Source: Bacillus mojavensis RO-H-1 = KCTC 3706 | GTDB lineage: Bacteria > Bacillota > Bacilli > Bacillales > Bacillaceae | NCBI RefSeq assembly: GCF_000245335.1 | Contig: NZ_JH600286.1 | Span: forward strand, 62,001 to 126,000 | Length of the DNA stretch: 64,000 nt | Direction: 5' to 3' | Shown: one piece after another, positions 1-8,030 of the stretch | Numbering within the stretch: position 1 is the stretch's first letter | Layout of the letters: every line of letters starts with the position of its first letter | Translations under genes and position numbers: made by a program | The notes under the pieces: generated by a model | What the model saw: the letters and a program-made list of their open reading frames with translations, nothing else | Told to the model about the DNA's origin: nothing | Databases searched by the model: none

Positions 1-346
1 TCCAGAATACCTCAGTTCCTTCCTCAGTCAGCTGAACATATGTGTTTCGTTTATCGTTCAGCCGTTTTGAAAACCTTAAATACCCGCGTTCTTCGAGCTT
101 TTTTGAAAAGTTAAATGCCGTTGATACGTGCATGACCCCGAACTTTGCTATTTCAGAAATGGAAGCTCCATTCAGCTGATAAGCAATCCATAAAATATGG
201 TGCTCATTAATATTCAGGTCATACGGTTTGAGCCATTGCTGCCAATCCTTCTCAATCGATTTCCAAAGAGCCTTGCTAAGCTGAGCCATTTTCTGGGTGA
301 AGACCAGAGCCTCTTTCACATCATAAGGCGGTTCCACTTGATTCAT
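1..346 (-). CDS. scoC: MarR-family transition-state regulator ScoC (Hpr), N-terminal part
   Basis: The 3' end runs off the left edge of the window; the first 115 codons are visible from the ATG at 346, with an AGGTGA ribosome site upstream. The protein opens [20 protein letters not shown]. Residues about 60-110 form the winged helix, with the recognition-helix region around [13 protein letters not shown] and the wing around [12 protein letters not shown]. ScoC is known as a repressor of protease, sporulation and peptide-transport genes during transition to stationary phase; aprE, also in this window, is a classic target. The full family member is about 203 residues. Identity is secure; the C-terminal half cannot be judged. 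Confidence 0.95.
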   Translation of the reverse strand, partial: MNQVEPPYDVKEALVFTQKMAQLSKALWKSIEKDWQQWLKPYDLNINEHHILWIAYQLNGASISEIAKFGVMHVSTAFNFSKKLEERGYLRFSKRLNDKRNTYVQLTEEGTEVFW

Positions 347-470
347 TACGTCACCTGCTTCTCTTTATCTTTTTCTCTATTATGCCAATAAAATAAAGAT
401 TAATAAAGATGAAAATGTAAGAATTTTTTAATAAATTCTTGAGCCGTTGCTAGGAAAGGCTTTTGCGAAT

Positions 471-508
471 AAAAAAAAGTGCAGGTCATGTTTTGACCCG
501 CACTTTTT
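471..508 (-). terminator. Rho-independent terminator of yhaH
   Basis: A ten-base stem with one mismatch (AGTGC-GGTCA against TGACC-GCACT) is flanked by an A-run on the left and a T-run on the right. It can work in both directions and lies just beyond the yhaH stop codon. Confidence 0.8.
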
Positions 509-524
509 TCCTTTGAATAGGATA

Positions 525-881
525 TTAGTTTTGTAAGGTTTTCTCCAGCTGTTTGATTTTTTCTTCAATATCGGCGATTTCTTTTTGAAGATCCTGCTGA
601 TGAGGTTTGATCTCTTCCTGCCATTTTTTAATTGAGGTTTGCAGTTCACCGCTTACGTCTTTAATGACATCTGCACTTTCTTTTGCCGCTTTTACTAGCT
701 GGTCCTTTAAGGTTACGCCATCTGATTTTAAGCGCTTGATCGTTTCTTCAAAAGAATCGCAATTGGTTTTTATTTTTTCACGCAGCTGTTTACCTGAAGA
801 AGGTGCTGATAGAAGAACTGCAGCACCTCCGATGATGCCGCCCACAAATAGTCCTGTTAATAGAGAACGTCCGTCCGCCAT
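525..881 (-). CDS. yhaH: YtxH-family small membrane protein YhaH
   Basis: 118 residues from the ATG at 881 (MADGRSLLTG...). A longer in-frame start at 932 exists but lacks the family N-terminus; the start at 881 has GGGGTG upstream. Residues about 9-24 (GLFVGGIIGGAAVLLS) are one glycine-rich membrane segment, followed by APSSGKQLREKI, typical of the YtxH/GvpP-like family. Residues about 70-118 are charged and heptad-like, so a C-terminal coiled coil is likely. Proteins of this family are linked to general stress and envelope functions, but no molecular role is known to me. The gene is monocistronic, between scoC and yhzF. Confidence 0.88.
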   Translation of the reverse strand: MADGRSLLTGLFVGGIIGGAAVLLSAPSSGKQLREKIKTNCDSFEETIKRLKSDGVTLKDQLVKAAKESADVIKDVSGELQTSIKKWQEEIKPHQQDLQKEIADIEEKIKQLEKTLQN

Positions 882-1008
882 TAAAATCACCCCGTTTTTT
901 TCTTGAAATATGATACATTCAGATTTTTCCATTTTGTTCGAAGAATGAACTTCTATACATAGCTTGCTTTATTTTAGCATATTTTTTAAGTGAAAAGGAG
1001 GGAGAAGG

Positions 1009-1200
1009 TTGTCTGTCTTTATGATTGTGTTATCCTGCATCACCCTTGCCTTTGCAACAGGCGCCATTTACTATATCAGACTTCTCAGCCAGGCTGCTTC
1101 TTATCCGCCGAAGAAAGTCATTCGGCAGAAAGCGCTTGTTTGTTCAACCGGAACCGCCTTTACACTATGTCTTATCTTTATCACAAAACTCATCGCTTAA
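1009..1200 (+). CDS. yhzF: Small two-helix membrane protein (YhzF)
   Basis: 63 residues, starting with TTG at 1009 behind a strong AAGGAGGGAG ribosome site. The sequence MSVFMIVLSCITLAFATGAI begins a first hydrophobic helix, and a second lies near residues 43-61 (ALVCSTGTAFTLCLIFITKL). The loop between is basic (PPKKVIRQK), suggesting a helical hairpin. The gene runs divergently from yhaH and convergently to trpP. I recall a 63-residue yhzF at this place in strain 168, so the symbol is positional. No function is known. Confidence 0.72.
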   Translation: MSVFMIVLSCITLAFATGAIYYIRLLSQAASYPPKKVIRQKALVCSTGTAFTLCLIFITKLIA

Positions 1201-1231
1201 AACATACTGACATGCTGCGGGCTCTTTTAAA

Positions 1232-1266
1232 GAAAAAACCTCTCCCGGAAGCGGAAGAGGTTTTGT
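1232..1266 (-). terminator. Terminator between trpP and yhzF
   Basis: Stem AACCTCT / AGAGGTT with a 12-base loop, A-run on the left (T-run on the minus strand) and TTTT on the right. The stronger U-tract is on the minus strand, so it mainly ends trpP, but it could also serve yhzF. Confidence 0.75.
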
Positions 1267-1273
1267 GTCACAT

Positions 1274-1792
1274 TTATTTTGCAGCTTCCATAAAACTTGA
1301 GCGTCTTAAAATGGTTTGCACGATCGGATACATCATGATCATGGCAATTGTATTCAATACAGCTGCCGGCAGAACGACTGCGGCGAATAATGCGGCGAAA
1401 CCGCCAGGCAAACCGACGATACATAAAGCTGACGTTAAAAATACAGTTCCTGATAAGATGGTGCCGATGACTGTCAGAACTGCGACTACAGCTGTTTTCT
1501 GGCTCTTTCTCACCAGAAGGAACAGGAAGAAAAACAGAAACGCTGATACAGGTTTGTCAATGATATTTGGAATCTGTCCGGCAGGAAACGCGGTTGTAAG
1601 AGCTGAAATGATTCCGGTCACAATCCCGATAACGAGAACGTTTTGCACCCGCGGGAACAGTAGAATGCCCATAAACATCATGATCAGCATCATATCAGGT
1701 TTCATCCCGCCTAAAAAGGGCGGAATAATGGAATGGAGCGCTGCGCCGATTGCGGCAAACAGAGCCATAACGACTAACTCTTTTGTTTTCAT
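1274..1792 (-). CDS. trpP: Tryptophan transporter TrpP (YhaG)
   Basis: 172 residues, ATG at 1792. Highly hydrophobic with about five membrane segments; starts MKTKELVVMALFAAIGAALH and contains GGMKPDMMLIMMFMGILLFP. This is the known TrpP family, the proposed tryptophan uptake protein of Bacillus. Its translation is controlled by the tryptophan-activated TRAP protein, and the expected row of (G/T)AG triplets is visible across the ribosome site and first codons (separate entry). Length matches the 168 protein. Confidence 0.92.
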   Translation of the reverse strand: MKTKELVVMALFAAIGAALHSIIPPFLGGMKPDMMLIMMFMGILLFPRVQNVLVIGIVTGIISALTTAFPAGQIPNIIDKPVSAFLFFFLFLLVRKSQKTAVVAVLTVIGTILSGTVFLTSALCIVGLPGGFAALFAAVVLPAAVLNTIAMIMMYPIVQTILRRSSFMEAAK

Positions 1793-1839
1793 ATCTATGC
1801 TCTCCTCTGCTAAGCTTTCTGCCCTCCAATAATATGCTC
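1774..1839 (-). promoter_or_regulatory. TRAP-binding site over the trpP translation start
   Basis: On the minus strand, (G/T)AG triplets occur at 1837-1839, 1824-1826, 1810-1812, 1805-1807, 1802-1804, 1795-1797, 1778-1780 and 1774-1776. These eight triplets span the ribosome site, the ATG at 1790-1792 and the first codons. TRAP-tryptophan bound here would block ribosome access, the mechanism known for trpP (yhaG). I see eight triplets; spacing is wider than in the trp leader. Confidence 0.85.
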
Positions 1840-1915
1840 ATCATTTATTGCGAAGGCTTAAAGAATTTGTTATGCAAACAGTATACCAAACGAACGGTTT
1901 GCACAGCCAGACTTT

Positions 1916-2995
1916 TTACTCATTTTCCTGCTGGAATTTCTTCATGAAAGCAGTTAATGTTTCACAGTCTTCCAGTGACACCGCATTATAAATGGAAGCA
2001 CGGCAGCCTCCTACTGAACGGTGTCCGCCAAGGCCTACCATTTTTGCTTCTTTCGCCTCCTGGACGAACTTTTTCGTTAAACTGTCATCACGGAGCGTAA
2101 AGGTAACGTTCATGCGTGAACGGCTGTCTTTTCTGGCATGGCCTTTATAGAAGCCATTGCTCTCGTCAATGCAGCTGTAAAGAAGCTGTGCTTTTTGTTC
2201 GTTGCGCTGTTCAGCAACTTCAACTCCGCCGTTTTTCTTCAGCCACTCAAGGACGAGGCTCAGCATATAAATGGCAAATGTGGGCGGAGTGTTGTAAAGA
2301 GAATCCGTTTTTACATGTGTTGAATATTTAAGGATTTTCGGAACGTTGGCATTTTCATTTTGCAGCCATGATTTTTTCATTACGACAACGGTAACACCTG
2401 AAGGACCAAGGTTTTTTTGAGCACCACCGTAAATGACGTCAAATTTGGATACATCGATTTTTCTGCTTAAAATATCGCTGGACATGTCAGCGACGAGAGG
2501 AATAGGAGAACTCGGGAATTCCTGCCACTGTGTGCCGAAAATCGTATTGTTAGACGTAATATGTAAATAGGCGCCGTCTTTTACATCTGTAAGGTCAACC
2601 TCGGGAATGTAGCTGTAATTGTCTGATTCGCTTGTCGCCGTCACAGATGTGTTTCCGAACAGTTTCGCTTCAGCGAGCGCTTTTTCAGACCAAGCGCCTG
2701 TCATCACAAAATGAGCGGTTTTTTCAGGTGTTAAAAAATTCATCGGAAGCATTGAGAATTGAAGGCTCGCCCCGCCTTGAAGAAACAGAATGTCATAGTC
2801 ATCCGGGATGCCCATCAGTTCAATCAGCAAGCTTTTCGCTTTTTGATGCACCGCTTCATATTCTTTGCTGCGGTGGGAAAGCTCCATAACGGACATGCCG
2901 GATTCATTAAAATCAATAAACTCTTTCTGTGCTGTTTGCAGAACTTCTAATGGCAGCGCTGCAGGACCTGCGTTAAAATTCGTTGTACGTTCCAT
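1916..2995 (-). CDS. serC: Phosphoserine aminotransferase SerC
   Basis: 359 residues from the second of two adjacent ATGs (2995; MERTTNFNAGPAALP). Converts 3-phosphohydroxypyruvate and glutamate to 3-phosphoserine in serine synthesis, and also acts in pyridoxal phosphate synthesis; cytosolic and PLP-dependent. Visible features are the N-terminal NAGPAALP motif, the PLP lysine in YGGAQKNLGPSG near residue 195, and GGHRSVGGCRASIYNA near the C-terminus, the substrate-carboxylate arginine region. Length equals the 168 enzyme. It stands alone; it is downstream of hit on the same strand but separated by hit's terminator. Confidence 0.97.
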   Translation of the reverse strand: MERTTNFNAGPAALPLEVLQTAQKEFIDFNESGMSVMELSHRSKEYEAVHQKAKSLLIELMGIPDDYDILFLQGGASLQFSMLPMNFLTPEKTAHFVMTGAWSEKALAEAKLFGNTSVTATSESDNYSYIPEVDLTDVKDGAYLHITSNNTIFGTQWQEFPSSPIPLVADMSSDILSRKIDVSKFDVIYGGAQKNLGPSGVTVVVMKKSWLQNENANVPKILKYSTHVKTDSLYNTPPTFAIYMLSLVLEWLKKNGGVEVAEQRNEQKAQLLYSCIDESNGFYKGHARKDSRSRMNVTFTLRDDSLTKKFVQEAKEAKMVGLGGHRSVGGCRASIYNAVSLEDCETLTAFMKKFQQENE

Positions 2996-3113
2996 CATGA
3001 TCTCTCCCTGTTTTCCACGTTAATGTAACAAATAATACAATTATCCTATCACAAAAATTCAGTTTTTTTGATAAAAATTTAGAATTATCAAAAGAAATTG
3101 CGAATTGTTCACA

Positions 3114-3144
3114 ATAAAAAAACCTCATCTTTATGATGAGGCTA
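3114..3144 (-). terminator. Rho-independent terminator of hit
   Basis: On the minus strand CCTCATC-ATAAA-GATGAGG is followed by seven Ts. The stem overlaps the last codons and stop of hit. Confidence 0.85.
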
Positions 3145-3569
3145 AGCGTTTCGCAATGGATGAAGAAATGTCTTGCAGATCTTCCGGTTTGTAATCATCT
3201 GCATGTGTTTTCCACACTGCTCCGAATCCGTCGCCTTTTCCGTAGCGCGGGATAATATGCATGTGGTAATGGAAAACAGATTGTCCTGCTTTTTCGCCGT
3301 TGTTATTTAACGTATTTAAGCCGATCGGTTCAAATTCATCCCTGATGGCGCGGGCAATTTTCGGAACGGCGTGAAAATACTGTTTCGCTAATTCGTCTGT
3401 GAATTCGTAAACATTTTCAATATGTGTTTTCGGGATAACGAGGGTGTGGCCTTTCGTCACTTGGCTGATATCGAGAAATGCCAGCACATGTTCATCTTCA
3501 TAAACCTTTGCTGACGGAATTTCGCCGGCGATAATTTTACAAAAGAATACAATTCTCTGCACTATGCAT
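3131..3569 (-). CDS. hit: HIT-family nucleotide-binding protein, frameshifted just after the start
   Basis: The body of the protein is intact from FCKIIAGEIPSAKVYEDEHV to the C-terminal AKRLASS and carries the HIT triad in FHYHMHIIPRYG, so it should bind or hydrolyse nucleotide derivatives. The expected start is the ATG at 3569, seven bases after a perfect AAGGAGG. That frame reads MHSAENCIL and stops after ten codons. From 3569 to the stop is 439 bases, one more than a 145-codon gene plus stop, so one extra base lies at about 3543-3551. A 160-codon open frame begins at 3613, and an in-frame GTG lies at 3562 (14 bases from AAGGAGG), so some protein could still be made. Either a true mutation or a sequencing error. 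Confidence 0.85.
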
Positions 3570-3707
3570 GAGGGTTCCTCCTTATGAAATTGTGTTTTTA
3601 TGTATAAACTCATCGTACCACAGAAATGCAGAAAATAGAAAACAGGATGAACGGCGGAGCGTTCATCCTGAATGCAGAGGAATCAGCTTTATGAAGAAAA
3701 TGTGATA

Positions 3708-3907
3708 TGCCTTTGGTAAGCACCTCATTTGTCAATAAAATGAAGACTTGTTTAATGCCTAACGATTCCTGCGATAAACACCTCATTTGACAGTCAGCTT
3801 CAAAATTGAAGATTTATCAATTCAGTGAATGAGAAAAGGTTTGAGCATAGGACATGTTTATTTTCTATCCAACTGTGCCTAAGACGTCTTTGACAAACAC
3901 CTCATTT
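3708..3907. repeat. Three-copy degenerate repeat in the hit-ecsA gap
   Basis: The 445-base gap 3614-4058 has no convincing gene. It holds three copies of a unit running from TGCCT to CACCTCATTT: TGCCT at 3708, 3756 and 3876, and A(A/G)(A/G)CACCTCATTT-type cores at 3718-3730, 3776-3788 and 3895-3907. Copies 2 and 3 share TGCCTAA, then 15-16 variable bases, then AAACACCTCATTT followed by NNCAG. Cores 2 and 3 lie 119 bases apart and cores 1 and 2 58 apart. On the minus strand each core reads AAATGAGGTG, which resembles a ribosome site, but no start codon or ORF follows. Function unknown. Confidence 0.7.
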
Positions 3908-4058
3908 TTCAGTTGATATGCTTTTTCCTCTACAACAATTATAATGTCCAGGAACCTGTCTCTTTATGACAGCAAATTCATCATTTGTTAAAAGGGAATT
4001 GTTTCAAATCAGGCTTTGTTTTGGTACTATGAAGAAAAACAATATAAGGGGAGAAACT

Positions 4059-4802
4059 ATGTCTCTGCTATCGGTAAAAGACTTAACCGGCGGTTATACG
4101 AGAAATCCGGTTTTGAAAAACGTGTCATTCAGCCTTGAGCCGAACCAAATTGTCGGTTTAATCGGTTTAAATGGTGCAGGTAAAAGTACAACAATCAGAC
4201 ATATCATCGGGCTGATGGACCCGCACAAAGGATCTATTGAGTTAAATGGAAAAACCTTTGCCGAGGATCGGGAAGGCTATCGGTCCCAATTCACTTATAT
4301 TCCTGAGACTCCCGTTTTATATGAAGAGCTGACGCTGATGGAGCACCTTGAATTAACGGCGATGGCCTACGGCCTTTCAAAAGAAACGATGGAAAAAAGA
4401 TTGCCTCCGCTGTTAAAGGAATTCCGAATGGAAAAGAGGCTGAAGTGGTTCCCGGCTCATTTTTCTAAAGGGATGAAGCAGAAGGTCATGATCATGTGTG
4501 CGTTTTTGGCAGAGCCTGCGCTCTACATCATTGATGAGCCATTCCTGGGACTTGATCCGCTGGCCATCAATGCGCTGCTTGAGCGGATGAATGAAGCCAA
4601 GAAAAGCGGAGCGAGCGTGCTGATGTCAACACACATCCTAGCAACGGCGGAGCGCTACTGTGATTCGTTTATCATCTTACATAACGGCGAAGTGCGGGCG
4701 CGCGGCACGCTGTCAGAGCTCAGAGAGCAGTTTGGAATGAAGGACGCGGCGCTGGATGATTTGTATCTAGAGCTCACAAAGGAAGACGCTGGCCATGAAT
4801 AA
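4059..4802 (+). CDS. ecsA: ABC transporter ATP-binding protein EcsA
   Basis: 247 residues from the ATG at 4059 (MSLLSVKDLTGGYTRN), preceded by AAGGGGAG. Longer in-frame starts upstream lack ribosome sites. Walker A is GLNGAGKST at residues 36-44, the signature FSKGMKQKV is near 135, Walker B is YIIDEPFLGLDP, and the H-loop is STHIL. EcsA powers the EcsB membrane subunits. In B. subtilis, ecs mutants are known to have defects in protein secretion, competence and RasP-dependent intramembrane proteolysis; the substrate is unclear. It overlaps ecsB by eight bases, so the two are translationally coupled. Confidence 0.96.
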   Translation: MSLLSVKDLTGGYTRNPVLKNVSFSLEPNQIVGLIGLNGAGKSTTIRHIIGLMDPHKGSIELNGKTFAEDREGYRSQFTYIPETPVLYEELTLMEHLELTAMAYGLSKETMEKRLPPLLKEFRMEKRLKWFPAHFSKGMKQKVMIMCAFLAEPALYIIDEPFLGLDPLAINALLERMNEAKKSGASVLMSTHILATAERYCDSFIILHNGEVRARGTLSELREQFGMKDAALDDLYLELTKEDAGHE

Positions 4803-6021
4803 CATGCTGGATATTTGGCAGTCACGGCTGCAGGAGCATATCAAAGAAACAAGAAGGTACATGAAATATATGCTCAACGATCACCTCGTTATCGTTTTGA
4901 TCTTTTTTATCGCAGGGGCCGCGAGCTGGTACAGCAAATGGGTACGGGACATTCCCGCCCACTTTCCGTCCTTTTGGGTGATGGCCGTGCTGTTTTCACT
5001 CGTTCTGACAGGGTCTTATGTGCGGACGCTTTTAAAGGAGGCTGACCTTGTTTTCTTATTGCCGCTTGAGGCTAAGATGGAGCCGTATTTGAGACAGGCG
5101 TTTGTTTACAGCTACGTATCCCAGCTGTTTCCGCTGATTGCACTGAGCCTCGTAGCAATGCCGCTTTATTTCGCTGTCACGCCGGGGGCCTCGCTCGTTT
5201 CGTATGCGGCGGTATTTGTACAGCTTCTGCTGCTGAAAGCGTGGAATCAGGCCATAGAATGGCGTATGACGTTTCAAAATGACCGAAGCATGAAACAGAT
5301 GAATCTAGTCATTCGTTTTGCCGCTAATACAGTCGTCCTGTATTTTGTTTTTCAATCGGTTTATGTGTATGCGCTTGTCATCTATATCATTATGGCGGCT
5401 CTTTATCTTTATGTGTCTTCCGCTGCAAAAGGAAAAACATTCAAATGGGAGAGCCATATTGAATACGAGTTGAGACGCAAGCAGCGTTTTTACCGGATTG
5501 CCAACCTGTTTACGGATGTGCCGCATTTAAAGAAACAAGCGAAACGGAGAGCGTATCTCGACTTTTTGCTGCGGTTTGTGCCGTTTGAACAGCGTAAAAC
5601 GTTTGCTTACATGTTTGCCCGCGCGTTTTTGCGTTCAAGTGATTACTTAGGCATTCAAGTCAGATTAACCGTTATTTTTGCGCTGATCATTATGTATGCC
5701 TCTGCAAGCCCGATGATCGCAGGGATTTTGACTGTGTTTACCGTCTTTATCACAGGTATTCAGTTTCTGCCGCTATTTGGCCACTTTGACCATCTGGCGC
5801 TTCAAGAGCTATATCCTGTCAAAAAGGAAGCGAAGCTGAAAAGCTATTTCTCTCTATTAAAAGCTGCGCTTAGCGTGCAGGCTCTACTCATGGCAGCGGC
5901 CTCTGCCTATGCTGCGGGCGCTGCAGGTTTTCTGTACGCGTTGATCGGCTCTGCCGTCTTGATCTTTGTTGTTCTGCCGTCCTACATGACCGCCAGATTA
6001 AAAAAACACGGAAAGCTGTGA
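4795..6021 (+). CDS. ecsB: ABC transporter membrane protein EcsB
   Basis: 408 residues, ATG at 4795 inside the end of ecsA. Hydrophobic segments include HLVIVLIFFIAGAASW, FWVMAVLFSLVLTG, FPLIALSLVAMPLYFAV, two adjacent ones around residues 170-205, and a final group after residue 285. It is the membrane partner of EcsA. The loop around 220-270 is strongly basic (LRRKQRFYR, KKQAKRRAYLD) and likely cytoplasmic. Length matches the family. The operon continues with ecsC after a 22-base gap. Confidence 0.95.
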   Translation: MNNMLDIWQSRLQEHIKETRRYMKYMLNDHLVIVLIFFIAGAASWYSKWVRDIPAHFPSFWVMAVLFSLVLTGSYVRTLLKEADLVFLLPLEAKMEPYLRQAFVYSYVSQLFPLIALSLVAMPLYFAVTPGASLVSYAAVFVQLLLLKAWNQAIEWRMTFQNDRSMKQMNLVIRFAANTVVLYFVFQSVYVYALVIYIIMAALYLYVSSAAKGKTFKWESHIEYELRRKQRFYRIANLFTDVPHLKKQAKRRAYLDFLLRFVPFEQRKTFAYMFARAFLRSSDYLGIQVRLTVIFALIIMYASASPMIAGILTVFTVFITGIQFLPLFGHFDHLALQELYPVKKEAKLKSYFSLLKAALSVQALLMAAASAYAAGAAGFLYALIGSAVLIFVVLPSYMTARLKKHGKL

Positions 6022-6043
6022 GCTGAAAAAAGGGGTAGGTCAA

Positions 6044-6736
6044 ATGAGCGAGAATCTGCTGATGCAGGAAGCTCTTCAATGGAAAATGCATTTTTTGCGA
6101 AAGGATTCCATGTTTGAACGCTTCTCAAAGCGTGTGCAAACAAAGGTGAATGAACGGATACCTGAAAAAATTCATGCAGCGGTAACTGAAAGCGTGAAAA
6201 AAATGGTGGAAGCCACGATGGCGGGATCTAATATCATCACCTATAAGAAGGATACAAGCACACTTTCACTCAGTGAAAAAAACGAGCTTGCCAAAAAAAC
6301 GATCGCTTCTTATCAGAAAGTGGCGGCTGCTGAAGGAGTCGGCACCGGGGCGGGCGGCATCTTTTTAGGTATTGCTGATTTCCCGCTGCTGCTCTCCATT
6401 AAGATGAAATGTTTATTCACTTTGTCCTCAATATACGGCTTTGATGTGAAGAATGCAGAAGAAAGGATGTTTTTGCTGCTTGTATTTCAGCTTGCTTTTT
6501 CAAGTGATGACTGCCGCAAATCGCTTTTTTCTGTCATTGAAAACTGGGAGACGGAGAAAAAGGATATTGACTGGAGAGTATTTCAGCAGGAGTATCGCGA
6601 TTATATTGATGTCGTCAAGCTTTTTCAGCTTTTACCAGGGATAGGGGCCGCAGTCGGCGGAATTGCCAATTATAAACTGCTTGCTCAGCTTGGAGATACA
6701 GCAAGACACGTTTTTCATCTAAGAATATTAAAGTAA
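6044..6736 (+). CDS. ecsC: EcsC family protein
   Basis: 230 residues from the ATG at 6044 behind GGGGTAGG. Last gene of ecsABC, followed at once by a terminator. It belongs to the EcsC family, whose biochemical role is unknown; the central part has the family's glycine- and alanine-rich stretch (EGVGTGAGGIFLGIADFPLL) and near the C-terminus LLPGIGAAVGGIANYKLL, both weakly membrane-like. The N-terminal 90 residues are basic and helical. Mutations in ecsC had little effect compared with ecsA and ecsB in published work as I recall. Confidence 0.93.
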   Translation: MSENLLMQEALQWKMHFLRKDSMFERFSKRVQTKVNERIPEKIHAAVTESVKKMVEATMAGSNIITYKKDTSTLSLSEKNELAKKTIASYQKVAAAEGVGTGAGGIFLGIADFPLLLSIKMKCLFTLSSIYGFDVKNAEERMFLLLVFQLAFSSDDCRKSLFSVIENWETEKKDIDWRVFQQEYRDYIDVVKLFQLLPGIGAAVGGIANYKLLAQLGDTARHVFHLRILK

Positions 6737-6737
6737 A

Positions 6738-6769
6738 CAGCCGGAGAGTAAAACGCCGGCTGTTTTTTT
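6738..6769 (+). terminator. Terminator of the ecsABC operon
   Basis: CAGCCGG-(11-base loop)-CCGGCTG followed by seven Ts, two bases after the ecsC stop. The 3' end touches the yhaA stop codon on the other strand. Confidence 0.88.
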
Positions 6770-7958
6770 ATGATAAATGATAAGTGATTGCAGCCCCTGC
6801 AAGCACTTTGGCAGCAGTCAGCATCGCTTTTTCATTAATATCAAATTTCGGATGGTGGTGGGAATAGATACGCTCAGGCTGTTCAGGAGCGGCTCCGGTA
6901 AAGAAAAAGGTTCCTTTGACATGCTGTAAGTAATAAGAAAAATCTTCGCCGCCCATTTGCGGTTCACCTTTAAGAACCTGATGAACGCCGTCTGTGTTTT
7001 TTGCGACGTTTACCAGATGGTCGGTCTCCGCGGGGTGATTGACTACCGCTGGGTATCCGCGTTCGTAGTTGTAGTCATAGGAAGCGCCGTGCATGCTGCA
7101 CACTCCTTTTACAACGGCTTCAATTTCTTTTTCCAGAATGTCGCGGACATTGTCATTAAACGAACGGGCTGTGCCAATGAGTGTTGCATGGTCTGCAATC
7201 ACATTAAAGGGATTATCAGCCATAAAAGAGCCTGTCGATATGACGGCGGAGTGAATCGGATTGACTTTGCGGCTGACAATATGCTGCAGCGAGGAAACGA
7301 TTTGCGAGCCGATCAGGACGGCGTCTTTTGTATCATGGGGGTGAGCGCCATGGCCGCCCTTTCCGTGAATGCTGATTGTAAATCTGTCAGCTGCGGCCAT
7401 TACGGCGCCGGAGCGGCAGAGAATGGTTCCAATCGGCTCAGTCGCCCAAAGATGGGTACCGAATATGACGTCTGCGTTTTCAAGACAGCCGTCCTCAATC
7501 ATCGGTTTTGCACCTCCTGGCGCGTACTCTTCAGCGTGCTGGTGGATCATAATAAACGTTCCTTTGAGATCATGCCTGTTCTGATAAAGCACCTTTCCGA
7601 CGGCAAGCAGAGCCGCTGTATGGCCGTCGTGGCCGCATGCGTGCATGACACCGGGCACTTTGGAAGCGTAAGGAACATCTTTTTCATCTTGGATGGGAAG
7701 GGCGTCAAAATCGGCCCGCAATGCGACAGCAGGACCGGGTTCGCTGCCTTCTATATAAGCCAGGACTCCATTGCCGCCGACTTTGGTGCGAATCGGGACT
7801 CCTAACGATTCGTAATAGGAAGCAATAAAAGCGGCCGTTTTTTCTTCCTGATTGGAAAGTTCAGGGTACATATGGAAATGGCGCCTGATTTCCACCATTT
7901 CATTGAAACAGCTGTCGAGCTGTTTGTTTATCTCTTTTTGCAGCGTGTTGATGGACAA
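6768..7958 (-). CDS. yhaA: M20-family amidohydrolase YhaA
   Basis: 396 residues, starting with TTG at 7958 behind GGGGGAAG. Metal ligands of the M20D family are visible: HACGHDGHTAALL (near residue 105), HQHAEEYAPGGAKPMIEDG (near 140), GTHLWATEPIG, and the dimerisation-domain histidine in GKGGHGAHPHDTKDAV. Such enzymes remove acyl groups from N-acyl amino acids or related amides using two metal ions. The substrate of YhaA is not known to me. It lies 72 bases downstream of yhfA on the same strand, so the two may be co-transcribed and the transporter may bring in its substrate (inference). Confidence 0.9.
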   Translation of the reverse strand: MSINTLQKEINKQLDSCFNEMVEIRRHFHMYPELSNQEEKTAAFIASYYESLGVPIRTKVGGNGVLAYIEGSEPGPAVALRADFDALPIQDEKDVPYASKVPGVMHACGHDGHTAALLAVGKVLYQNRHDLKGTFIMIHQHAEEYAPGGAKPMIEDGCLENADVIFGTHLWATEPIGTILCRSGAVMAAADRFTISIHGKGGHGAHPHDTKDAVLIGSQIVSSLQHIVSRKVNPIHSAVISTGSFMADNPFNVIADHATLIGTARSFNDNVRDILEKEIEAVVKGVCSMHGASYDYNYERGYPAVVNHPAETDHLVNVAKNTDGVHQVLKGEPQMGGEDFSYYLQHVKGTFFFTGAAPEQPERIYSHHHPKFDINEKAMLTAAKVLAGAAITYHLS

Positions 7959-8030
7959 AGCCGCTTCCCCCTTTTCTAAGCTTTTCCATGATTGTATAGA
8001 AAAAGTCTGAATATTTCAACTGGTTGTGTT

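Noticed and set aside
990..1832. A 280-codon open frame on the plus strand across yhzF and trpP
   Set aside because: It is the antisense shadow of trpP; it has no ribosome site, a basic nonsense composition and ignores the TRAP-controlled trpP on the other strand.
3718..3907. The hit-ecsA repeats considered as a CRISPR array
   Set aside because: Only three degenerate copies, uneven spacing, no leader and no cas genes nearby.
6957..7805. A 282-codon plus-strand ORF inside yhaA
   Set aside because: Antisense to the conserved M20 hydrolase; no start signals and no recognisable motif.
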